A stretch of DNA of 64,000 nucleotides from NCBI RefSeq assembly GCF_016918785.1, contig NZ_JAFFPT010000087.1:9398-73397 (forward strand), in the 5' to 3' direction. The notes under the pieces were generated by a model. It saw only the letters and a program-made list of their open reading frames with translations. It had not been told where the DNA came from and ran no database searches. The number at the start of each line of letters is the position of its first letter. Within the stretch, counting starts at the first letter, position 1. This DNA is from Leptospira ainazelensis (GTDB lineage Bacteria; Spirochaetota; Leptospiria; Leptospirales; Leptospiraceae). Made by a program: the position numbers and the translations under genes. Positions 1-7,070 of the stretch are shown piece by piece.

Positions 1-18
1 ATATCTCAACTTTACAGA

Positions 19-828
19 GTGATGAGTCCAGTAGGAGAGGGAGACGGATCGGGAGGAGGTGAAGGAACAAACGGCGAAAGTAGCGAAGCAGGTGGGGAGT
101 CTGGAGGACAAAATAGCGAACCTGAACTCACAGAGTTTAAATTCGGAGGAAACACATACAATATTCCAAAAGAACTCGCACAAGGTTTCGGAAAACTTTC
201 CGCAGAACACAGAACAACTTCCAGTAAACTGAAAGCTTTGGAAGAAGCGGCAAAAGGGGAAAGTCCTGCTTTGAAAGAACTTCAAGAAAAGTTACACCAG
301 CTTGAACTTGAAAAACTTCCGGAGAAAGAACGGGAGGCCGCGAGGTTAAACGTTGAGTTAAAGAAGGTAAATAACTTAGTAGAACTCGAAAAAAGAAATC
401 GGGAACGATATGAACTCCTCTTTCGAGAGAAAACAATCAACACCGAACTCTACTCCGCGTTATCAAAACACAACCTCTATGACCAAAAACAGGCTCTCAT
501 GCTTCTAAAAGCGATCAGCCAACCGGTCGTTGTTGAGAACAAAGACGAAGGAACTTTCAAAGTCCTTCTAAAACTCGATGTAGGCGACGGCGCAGGAGTT
601 CAAGAATTAGAACCCGAAGACGCGGCATCAAAGTGGCTCGCTCATCCTTCAAACGCAAATCTCTTAAAAAGTAATCTCATTCCAGGATCAGGAACTTCTG
701 TGAAAGGAGGCCGCTTAACTACAACCGGACAAGTTGCATACAAGCGAGCTGACTTAGCAAAGCCCGAGGTAAGACAAGAACGGCTCGAAAAGATGAAAGC
801 CGGAATCCAAACGATGATCGTTGACTAA
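19..828 (+). CDS. Phage scaffold-like protein (possibly 5' partial)
   Basis: This is probably the internal scaffold that guides capsid assembly. The N-terminal 35 residues are acidic and Gly/Ser/Glu-rich, followed by a short folded piece (about 40-60, with FKFGGNTYNIP) and a long charged helical, coiled-coil-like stretch (about 60-150); the C terminus is basic. That composition and its place directly before the coat gene are typical of scaffolds. There are two adjacent starts, GTG at 19 and ATG at 22, but the frame is open back to position 1, so the true start may lie outside the window. No conserved catalytic motif is visible. Role is inferred mainly from order and composition. Confidence 0.6.
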   Translation: MMSPVGEGDGSGGGEGTNGESSEAGGESGGQNSEPELTEFKFGGNTYNIPKELAQGFGKLSAEHRTTSSKLKALEEAAKGESPALKELQEKLHQLELEKLPEKEREAARLNVELKKVNNLVELEKRNRERYELLFREKTINTELYSALSKHNLYDQKQALMLLKAISQPVVVENKDEGTFKVLLKLDVGDGAGVQELEPEDAASKWLAHPSNANLLKSNLIPGSGTSVKGGRLTTTGQVAYKRADLAKPEVRQERLEKMKAGIQTMIVD

Positions 829-840
829 CGAGTAGGTAAG

Positions 841-1968
841 ATGTCGAATACAGGACAGGATGTTTTGTATCCTGAGTTTTGGTTTGATGGATGGGATCAA
901 TTAGATTCAGGCGTTTTGAATTTTCAAAATCAAGTATCAAGATCGATCGAGCAAAAGCTCGCAGAAGTGGGAGACAAAGTAACGGTGCCAATCACTCCAA
1001 ACTTCGGAGACGCGGACGATTACGATCCAAACGAAGATCCGGATGCAACAGATGTTCATCAAGAGGCAAAGAAGGTAGAGCTTACCGAATCTAAAAAAAA
1101 GACAATCATCTTAACCTCTACAGAGTTGTCTTTAAGCCCGTATGATTTGATTGAAAAGTATGCGGCCCCGATGGCGCTTTCTCTCTATACAACCGTAAAC
1201 AAGTTTATTTACAACCTCTCTTTAAAATCGAAAAACATCATCGATGGAAGAAGTGGGATAGACAAGAACACGATGGTGAAGCTTCGAACCTTGTTATCAA
1301 ATAACAAAGTAACGGGTGAAAAACAGCTCGTTTGTGCGCCGGATGATTACGGAAGTCTTTTGTCGATCCCAGAGTTTTTCAAAGCAAATGAGTCGGGTGA
1401 TACAAGCGCACTTCGGGACGGGAAAATCACAAGAGCATTGGGGTTTAACGTATCTGAAAACCACGCAATCGAAACATATACTCCGACCGACCTTGCAGGA
1501 GCGGTAAATCACTCAAGCGGATACGCGGCCGGGGATTCGGAAATGGTAGTCGATGCTTTTAACGATACGTTCGCACCGATTAGACCCGGTGACGTTTTTA
1601 CCGTGGCCGGTGAAACGGGTTCTCCCTTTCATACTGTATTGAGAACGGAGAAGACTTTGGGTGTAACGACTAAGATCACCTTTGACGGACCTTTAAAAAG
1701 TTCGGTTGCGGATGATGCGGTAATCACTTTCATTGCTTCTCGTTCCATGGTGGCCTTCGCTCCTTCTGCGATTGCGTTTGGTGCAAGAGCCTACAAAGCG
1801 ATGCCGGAAGGAACAGGAGTAAGATCAGTCGTCGCTATGCTCGCGGGACTTCCCGTGAGAGTATCGGTTTGGTCGGATGGACTTAGGGTCAAAGTGCAAA
1901 ATGATATTTTGTATGGAGGAGAGGTGATAAACGCAAACAGAATCGGAAGAATTCTCGCGGCGGCTTAA
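841..1968 (+). CDS. Major capsid protein, P22 coat-like
   Basis: Forms the phage head shell. The 375-residue protein has the layout of P22 gp5-type coats: an N-terminal arm, a helical domain (PYDLIEKYAAPMALSLY, about 100-120), an inserted beta domain (about 215-300, with RPGDVFTVAG), and a C-terminal segment with the usual 'small residue AF..., LPVRVSVWSDG..., ...LYGGEVI' pattern (about 300-370). It starts 12 bp after the scaffold gene and is followed after 3 bp by a small gene, consistent with a late operon. No processing protease is visible nearby. The family assignment is from pattern recognition only. Confidence 0.8.
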   Translation: MSNTGQDVLYPEFWFDGWDQLDSGVLNFQNQVSRSIEQKLAEVGDKVTVPITPNFGDADDYDPNEDPDATDVHQEAKKVELTESKKKTIILTSTELSLSPYDLIEKYAAPMALSLYTTVNKFIYNLSLKSKNIIDGRSGIDKNTMVKLRTLLSNNKVTGEKQLVCAPDDYGSLLSIPEFFKANESGDTSALRDGKITRALGFNVSENHAIETYTPTDLAGAVNHSSGYAAGDSEMVVDAFNDTFAPIRPGDVFTVAGETGSPFHTVLRTEKTLGVTTKITFDGPLKSSVADDAVITFIASRSMVAFAPSAIAFGARAYKAMPEGTGVRSVVAMLAGLPVRVSVWSDGLRVKVQNDILYGGEVINANRIGRILAAA

Positions 1969-1971
1969 AGT

Positions 1972-2163
1972 ATGAAAAAAGACCTTATCAAAGTGTACAA
2001 GAGACTCTCAGACGGAAGTGAAGTCGAGTTACTTGCCGACTCCTCTCAACTCGAAGCTCTTTCCAAACACCCGGATTTCAAAATCCCAGAATTAAAGGAA
2101 AAGAGTATTCCAGGTTCACCCAAAAACAAAAGCCAAACACAAGAAGGAGGGGAAGGGGTTTAA
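1972..2163 (+). CDS. Small phage head-region protein
   Basis: 63 residues, begins 3 bp after the coat gene. It opens with a short beta segment ending in SDGSEVELL, continues with a helix-like LEALSKHPDFKIPEL, and ends in a polar Lys/Gly/Gln tail. The same arrangement (N-terminal hairpin, then LKDPLFKLFEP, then a polar tail) recurs in the small gene at 5183, before the tail tube gene, so the two look like distant paralogues. The function is not known. The polar tail carries the ribosome binding site of the next gene (AGGAGGGG). Confidence 0.6.
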   Translation: MKKDLIKVYKRLSDGSEVELLADSSQLEALSKHPDFKIPELKEKSIPGSPKNKSQTQEGGEGV

Positions 2164-2165
2164 CC

Positions 2166-2822
2166 ATGAAAGTCGGGCTTGTGACAATAAGAGAGTCCGA
2201 TGATTTTCTACAGTATTTCTCCGGGGGACAACTCTGGAGAGATACTGAGAGAAAAGATTATTTTCAAGTTGGGAGTGTTACCGCAATCGGTAAAGACTTA
2301 CTTGGAATCGGAACTGAATTTTCATCGAACATTCCTTTAGTGGCCGGTGAGACTTTAGATATCGACTCCCAACTTGTGAAAGTTGTTTCCGTAATCGATG
2401 ATTCGCGCGCAAAAATCTCTTTGATAGAATATGATATTACAGAACCCGTTCGGTTTCGAAGAATCCCGGAAACTAAAGTCGCGTCTCTTACCACTATCTA
2501 TCAAAGAAAAAGAGAAGCTCTGAATACCGCGTATTTAAGACTCCAAAACTCTACTTCCTTTTCTTTAGTAAGTGTTTCGGAAAACTCACTAAAAAAAGCT
2601 CAGATCGTTTTTGCTTTAGAGCTTTTTAAAACTCCCACAAACAAACACGATGAAAACCGCGCAAACGGAATTCAGTCCTACTCCATTTCCGATCAAAGTT
2701 ATACTTACAAAAACGGAACTGTTCGAGATATTCCCGAAGTCGTATATGACTTTGTTAAAAAGGAAGGAAGTCGGGAATCGGGTAAACTATTCAGGGTAGA
2801 ACCGTCTCTCTTTTTTAAATGA
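2166..2822 (+). CDS. Phage head-tail region protein with GTxF beta module
   Basis: A 218-residue structural protein between coat and MuF-like genes. The N-terminal part (about 35-85) holds a small beta module with GIGTEF and later GETLDIDSQLVKVVSV. A similar pattern (VTGTGTDF... VGQYLKIG) occurs in the tail tube protein at 5370, so both may share a common structural module. The C-terminal half is helical, then beta. A strong AGGAGGGG lies 10-15 bases before the ATG. It overlaps the next gene by 4 bases (ATGA), implying coupled translation. The exact position in the virion is not known; connector or head decoration are both possible. Confidence 0.6.
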   Translation: MKVGLVTIRESDDFLQYFSGGQLWRDTERKDYFQVGSVTAIGKDLLGIGTEFSSNIPLVAGETLDIDSQLVKVVSVIDDSRAKISLIEYDITEPVRFRRIPETKVASLTTIYQRKREALNTAYLRLQNSTSFSLVSVSENSLKKAQIVFALELFKTPTNKHDENRANGIQSYSISDQSYTYKNGTVRDIPEVVYDFVKKEGSRESGKLFRVEPSLFFK

Positions 2823-3928
2823 AATACCACGATGATCTTTTACGGGAAATGAGTCAGGGCCAGGTTGAAATTCTAAAAGAATTTCTTTCGGACGCTAAAA
2901 ACCAACTCGATCTTGCGGTTCAGGAATACGTAAGAAGGACCACGAATCATTTTGCCGTGATCGTCCCCGATCAAAAAGAATATCTTACCTTTATCGAAAG
3001 AAGATACAGAAACATCCTCTCCCTCTATGACAATACTCTAAACACTTTCTACGCGGGAATCGGACAGGCCCTTACTCGAAGTTACAGATATGGAAAAAGT
3101 ATCACAGAGAGTTTGATTTTAGAGTCCGGGATGAATATCACCGGCGCTTCCATTGATTCAAAAGCCTTGCCGGTTCTCATTCGAGACGCAGCGCATGACT
3201 TTCGAATTGCAACCATTCAATCCAAGGAAATGTTTCGAACCTACTTCAAACTTTCAAAACAAGGTGTACTGACAGAATCGGAGCTTTCCGAAGCAGTGGC
3301 AAAAGGACTTTTAAAATCGGGAACTCCCACCTCAGTAAGAAAGAACGTAATCGAACTATTCTACAAAACAGATTTTTCAAAGAGTAGAACGACCCAGATC
3401 CTTTCCCCTCGGGACAAAGAGACAAGACAGTTCTTTTTAGAGAAGATAGGAAAGAAGAAATTTGAAGAGTTAGAAAGACTCAATTCAAAACTCTTAGAAA
3501 AGAAGTATATCCAGATCCTTGACAAGAATGGAGATCCGATTCACTTCAAGGTCGATAGCTACGCTGAACTTGTCGCAAGATCAAGGATCACTGATAGCCA
3601 GGTTACGGCCGCGATCGAGGAAGGACAAAGAGCCGGAATCGCACTCTATACTGTTCCCGGACACAACACAACGGCAAACGTTTGTAAGCCACACGAAGAC
3701 GAGATATATACAACCGATCCCTTACTTGCAAAGAATAGAGTTTTTAAATTTCTTACAGAAAAAGAAAAACCTGGTTATCATCCCAGATGTTCTCACAGGA
3801 TATTCCCTCTCGTTTTATCCAACAGAAAACTGTTCGCTCTCATAGCAACTCGGTCGAATGAAAAAATTGCCCGTAAGTGGTTTAGAAAACAAGGGAAAAC
3901 GATTCCTGAAAGGAGTGTTGCATTGTGA
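2819..3928 (+). CDS. MuF-like phage head morphogenesis protein
   Basis: A minor head protein of the Mu gpF / SPP1 gp7 type, which sits near the portal and may enter the cell with DNA. The N-terminal two thirds (about 1-270) is helical. The C-terminal domain carries the family's metal-site-like pattern: Cys289 and His292 in CKPHEDE, then His321, Cys324 and His326 in HPRCSH. The ATG overlaps the stop of the preceding gene. MuF genes usually follow the portal gene; here it lies downstream of the coat, a less common order. Confidence 0.8.
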   Translation: MKYHDDLLREMSQGQVEILKEFLSDAKNQLDLAVQEYVRRTTNHFAVIVPDQKEYLTFIERRYRNILSLYDNTLNTFYAGIGQALTRSYRYGKSITESLILESGMNITGASIDSKALPVLIRDAAHDFRIATIQSKEMFRTYFKLSKQGVLTESELSEAVAKGLLKSGTPTSVRKNVIELFYKTDFSKSRTTQILSPRDKETRQFFLEKIGKKKFEELERLNSKLLEKKYIQILDKNGDPIHFKVDSYAELVARSRITDSQVTAAIEEGQRAGIALYTVPGHNTTANVCKPHEDEIYTTDPLLAKNRVFKFLTEKEKPGYHPRCSHRIFPLVLSNRKLFALIATRSNEKIARKWFRKQGKTIPERSVAL

Positions 3929-4248
3929 TTCCTTTCGAGATCCTAAGACCTCGCTACAACGCAGCCGACAATTCTGTTGATGAAGAATTGTCCGAACACT
4001 TAACAGTCTTTGCGGAAAGTTGGAAACCAAAGACAAGACTGAGAACGACAGACAACGGGATCGCATATACTTCCGTTCATGCTGATATTTTACCTGACCA
4101 AGATATTCGTTCTACAGATCTAATCAAGTGGCCGCAAGGAATCACCCGCGAAGACTTTTCTTTCAGGGGAAGATACCTTTCGATTCTCTTTTTCTATCCA
4201 GCTCCCGACGCAAATCAAAACGTACATCATATCGAGATTGAGGCGTAG
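3925..4248 (+). CDS. Phage head completion / neck-like protein
   Basis: 107 residues starting at GTG 3925, which overlaps the previous stop (GTGA); AAAGGAG lies 9 bases upstream and supports this start. The protein is mixed alpha/beta with no signal or membrane segment. Size and position between the head and tail genes fit a head-tail adaptor, but no diagnostic motif was recognised. Its TAG stop shares one base with the GTG start of the next gene. Confidence 0.55.
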   Translation: MIPFEILRPRYNAADNSVDEELSEHLTVFAESWKPKTRLRTTDNGIAYTSVHADILPDQDIRSTDLIKWPQGITREDFSFRGRYLSILFFYPAPDANQNVHHIEIEA

Positions 4249-4748
4249 TGGGAAAAGACTGGGAAGTAGACGACACAGAATACAAAGAAAGAATCGGAAG
4301 GAAGTTTCCTGAGAAAATAATAGAGATCGCAAAGAAAGCGTTTGAGATCGTATCTCTCGGAATCCCGGCAAAAGTCGCGAGTGCAAAAACAGGGATTCAA
4401 CCTCAAAGACAAACAGGCTACATGCAAGGAGCTTACTCAATCTATGTAGGCGACAAACTTGTAAAAGACGAAGAAGAGGTGAGTCCAGGAAAAGGGCAGT
4501 TCAAACTTCCTCCGGTGATTTCTGATATCGGAGACTTAGAAGCGCGAACCATTTACGAGGCTCCGTATGCGGAAGTGCAACAAGGAGGAGAAAGTAAAGT
4601 CGCGGGAAATACAATCACTCTCAAGGGAAGGCAACCTGGAACCGGACCGGGCTGGATAGGAAAACTCCAAGAACCGGTCAATTCAGACGACATCGTGGAA
4701 GAGGTATCGGATCATTTTAACGACCTATTTCAGGAGACGTTCAAATGA
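4248..4748 (+). CDS. HK97 gp10-like head-tail/neck protein
   Basis: 166 residues, GTG start overlapping the previous stop by one base. The central pattern, an N-terminal helix (EKIIEIAKKAFEIV), then TGYMQGAYSIYVGDK, then a later segment with IYEAPYAEVQQGG, is what HK97 gp10-type proteins show (tail completion proteins with '...S..I.....Y...VE.G'). The assignment is by pattern and gene order: it is followed by a tail-terminator-sized gene. It ends with an ATGA overlap to the next gene. Confidence 0.6.
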   Translation: MGKDWEVDDTEYKERIGRKFPEKIIEIAKKAFEIVSLGIPAKVASAKTGIQPQRQTGYMQGAYSIYVGDKLVKDEEEVSPGKGQFKLPPVISDIGDLEARTIYEAPYAEVQQGGESKVAGNTITLKGRQPGTGPGWIGKLQEPVNSDDIVEEVSDHFNDLFQETFK

Positions 4749-5173
4749 GTGACGTAACGACTCACAAATACTTGGTTGAATACCTGGTCGACTGGATGAA
4801 ACTCCAACTGGAATTTTCTTCTTATACAAACATTCTCCAACCCTTTGTAGAGACCCCGAAAGAGCAAGTAGAGAAGATTTTAGTCATTCACAATATATTT
4901 ACAAACCCCGATCCTTTTGGAAGGACTCAAATTGATTTTTTGTGTATAGCAAAAACACTTCCCCGGTCCAAAGACATCGCATTTGATTTGTATGAAAAGT
5001 TAAACGAAAAGTATAACGTTACGCTTCCCACTCCACAAAATCTTCCGCAAGGAAAAACCCCTCCAGATCTTCCTCCAATCGTCTTGCGAGTCATTCAAGG
5101 AAGAGAGATTCGACTCATCGGCCAAGTATTGAACGGTGAGTATCGTTACAACGCGAGCTTTGTCATTTCCTAA
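4745..5173 (+). CDS. Tail terminator-like protein
   Basis: 142 residues, overlapping the previous gene by 4 bases. An initial helix (YLVDWMKLQL) is followed by beta strands with IDFLCIAKT, a helix, and a C-terminal pair of strands ending in ASFVIS. This is the usual fold pattern and size of proteins that cap the tail tube and precede the tube gene. No catalytic features. Function is inferred from order; the next gene starts 9 bases on with its own strong ribosome binding site. Confidence 0.55.
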   Translation: MSDVTTHKYLVEYLVDWMKLQLEFSSYTNILQPFVETPKEQVEKILVIHNIFTNPDPFGRTQIDFLCIAKTLPRSKDIAFDLYEKLNEKYNVTLPTPQNLPQGKTPPDLPPIVLRVIQGREIRLIGQVLNGEYRYNASFVIS

Positions 5174-5182
5174 GGAGGGAAG

Positions 5183-5362
5183 ATGAATGAAGAAGAGCAA
5201 GTAACGCTCCTCCGGTCCACTCGAAACGGAGACGTTACAGTACGAGTTCCAAAATCAGAAGTAGAGAATTTTCTAAAAGATCCTCTATTTAAACTTTTCG
5301 AGCCAAAACAAGCCAATCCGGAGAAACCAAAACAAAACGCGAAACAAAGCTCTCCCGAGTGA
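5183..5362 (+). CDS. Small phage protein (59 aa)
   Basis: A short gene between terminator and tube genes, with a clear AAGGAGGG 4 bases before its ATG. It reads as an N-terminal hairpin (LLRSTRNGDVTVRVP), a short helix ending LKDPLFKLFEP and a polar Lys/Gln/Pro tail. The layout matches the small gene at 1972; each sits next to a main shell or tube gene. The spacing to the next ATG is 7 bases. Function not known. Confidence 0.65.
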   Translation: MNEEEQVTLLRSTRNGDVTVRVPKSEVENFLKDPLFKLFEPKQANPEKPKQNAKQSSPE

Positions 5363-5369
5363 GCTGTAA

Positions 5370-6188
5370 ATGGCAATTGAAGATTTAATAAAGCCGGAAG
5401 GTTCCGCCGTTATTGGAAGACCGACGGGTTCGATTAGTCCTATCGCAACCGATTTCGGAAAACCACTTTCTAAAACTCTAACGCAACCGGGAACGATAAC
5501 GGTTGCGGCTAACGATACGATCGTCACCGGAACCGGGACGGATTTTACGAAACTGGAAGTAGGACAGTATCTAAAGATCGGATCCCTCGCCGGTCTTCGT
5601 AAAATTAAAACCATAACGGGACCGACAGCACTTGAACTGAGAGAACCGATCGGAGCGGTGGCCGCATCAGCCGTCACATTCAAAGTCGCCGATATGTGGG
5701 ATTTGGGGATGAGTCTCAAGGCGACGATGCAGGAGTCTCTTGGATACGCAGAACACGTAGCCATGCAGATGGGAGCACAAGCGTTTAAAAAAACTCTCAA
5801 CAGCTACATGGTGACGACGAGTATCGAGATCATCGAACCCGTGCAAGAGGTGATCCAAAAGGTTATCAGAGGATATTTGATAAACTATGATTCACTCACG
5901 GGAAACATCAAGGGTGCCGCAAGAACCGTGAAGATGTGGGATAGCATCGAAGCGGGCAATGGTCAAGAGCTTCACCTAACAGGTCTTATCGCACCTCGAA
6001 CTCGCTCCCTAGATCCGATGGATCTTTTAATCCTTCCGAATACGATGCTCTACCCCGAACCGAAATGGGAATTCGATGGAAAGACTCCGCTCTCTGTGGA
6101 ACTCAAATTCGAAAGTCTTGTGGATCCAAACACAACCTTTAGAGGACTTCCGGTCGCCTACTATTTAGGAGATTTGAATGTCGCATAA
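5370..6188 (+). CDS. Major tail tube protein
   Basis: Probable building block of the tail tube. At 272 residues it contains an early beta module (about 40-110) with VTGTGTDF and VGQYLKIGSL, followed by the expected tube-like part with a SLKATMQESLGYAEHVAMQM segment and a C-terminal beta stretch (LSVELKFESL... GLPVAYYLGDLN). Its position directly before a slippery tail-chaperone gene pair and the tape measure gene is the standard siphovirus order. No sheath gene precedes it, suggesting a non-contractile tail. It overlaps the next gene by 11 bases. Confidence 0.7.
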   Translation: MAIEDLIKPEGSAVIGRPTGSISPIATDFGKPLSKTLTQPGTITVAANDTIVTGTGTDFTKLEVGQYLKIGSLAGLRKIKTITGPTALELREPIGAVAASAVTFKVADMWDLGMSLKATMQESLGYAEHVAMQMGAQAFKKTLNSYMVTTSIEIIEPVQEVIQKVIRGYLINYDSLTGNIKGAARTVKMWDSIEAGNGQELHLTGLIAPRTRSLDPMDLLILPNTMLYPEPKWEFDGKTPLSVELKFESLVDPNTTFRGLPVAYYLGDLNVA

Positions 6189-6687
6189 CCTAAGCAAATA
6201 CAACGAAACCACTATCCTGATTCCGGGTGGGGGTGAAGTTACAATCCCAGTAAATGTTTCAACGATTGGTCTTCACGAACGACTTTCAAAAATTCAAGAC
6301 AAGTTGGAACTCGCGATTGAACAACACTCAAACGCTTTTAATGAAACGAATCACGCAATTTCAGAACTCTATGAAATTTACAAGCTCGTAGCCTTAGAAG
6401 ACGCGGTTTCCTTTGTCGATTTTTGTAAGGATCTGACTCAGTATGTTTCCTCTGATGACTGTGCTCAGTTTATCAAAAAGCAAAAAGAAGCAAAGAAATA
6501 CGGGGATAGAATTCTCACCTACCTGAGAGAAAAGTTTCAAATCGCAGTATTTGAACCGGAAAAACACATCGATGTTTTAAACCGAATCCCCTTCTTTTAT
6601 CCCGACTTTACCTTCGTATTCAAATTCTTGAATGAAGTAGAACTCGCAACCAAACGCCATCCCGGAGACTCAAGGGTAAAAAAGTAG
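6178..6687 (+). CDS. Tail assembly chaperone, short form (G-like)
   Basis: 169 residues, overlapping the tube gene by 11 bases. It occupies the lambda G position between tube and tape measure genes; such chaperones coat the tape measure during tail assembly. N-terminal beta segment (TILIPGGGEVTIPVN), then mainly helical. The last sense codons are GTA AAA AAG before TAG, which contain a textbook -1 slippery heptamer, so part of translation is expected to continue into the -1 frame (see the long form). Confidence 0.75.
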   Translation: MSHNLSKYNETTILIPGGGEVTIPVNVSTIGLHERLSKIQDKLELAIEQHSNAFNETNHAISELYEIYKLVALEDAVSFVDFCKDLTQYVSSDDCAQFIKKQKEAKKYGDRILTYLREKFQIAVFEPEKHIDVLNRIPFFYPDFTFVFKFLNEVELATKRHPGDSRVKK

Positions 6688-7067
6688 ACCCCGACTCGGA
6701 GATGCTTCTTGCACAGATGAAACTCATCCGCTCCGGAGTTCGGGAAGAAACGGTAAAAACATTAAACTATCACGGACTTACCGCAAGGCTTTTAGCTCTT
6801 CAGTATTTGGAGTTAGAAGAATACAGAAATCGTCTCGTTCTCGCGATCTATCTCAAACCGGAGCTCGCAGAAGTGATCACAGGGAGAATCGCAGATTTAG
6901 ACAAGGAGATGAAATCTCTAAAGGTAGTTCGCGCGTCTCAGAAAATGACACAAGAAGAATACGAAAAAGCGTTCTGGAAGGCGAAATCGGAATCTGCGGA
7001 CTTTTGGAAAAAACTAAAAGAAGAACATATTGAGAGGAAAAACGGAATCGTGATACGCGAAGAGTAG
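6178..7067 (+). CDS. Tail assembly chaperone, -1 frameshift long form (GT-like)
   Basis: Predicted product of programmed -1 frameshifting at A AAA AAG (6678-6684). After slipping, reading resumes at GTA 6684 (VDPDSEMLLAQMK...) and runs to TAG 7065-7067, adding 127 residues to give about 296. The extension is helical and charged, typical of the T domain that contacts the tape measure. The ATG at 6702 could give a stand-alone protein, but it lacks a good ribosome binding site and lies 14 bases past the G stop; the frameshift model explains the open frame from 6684 better. Confidence 0.75.
6664..6687 (+). promoter_or_regulatory. Programmed -1 ribosomal frameshift signal
   Basis: The heptamer A AAA AAG at 6678-6684 is in the correct phase (zero frame GTA AAA AAG, then TAG). 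A Shine-Dalgarno-like GGAG (6664-6667) ends 10 bases before it, the spacing that stimulates slipping at the same heptamer in E. coli dnaX. A weak CCGACTCGG stem follows the stop. This is the lambda G/GT arrangement. Confidence 0.75.
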
Positions 7068-7070
7068 CGA

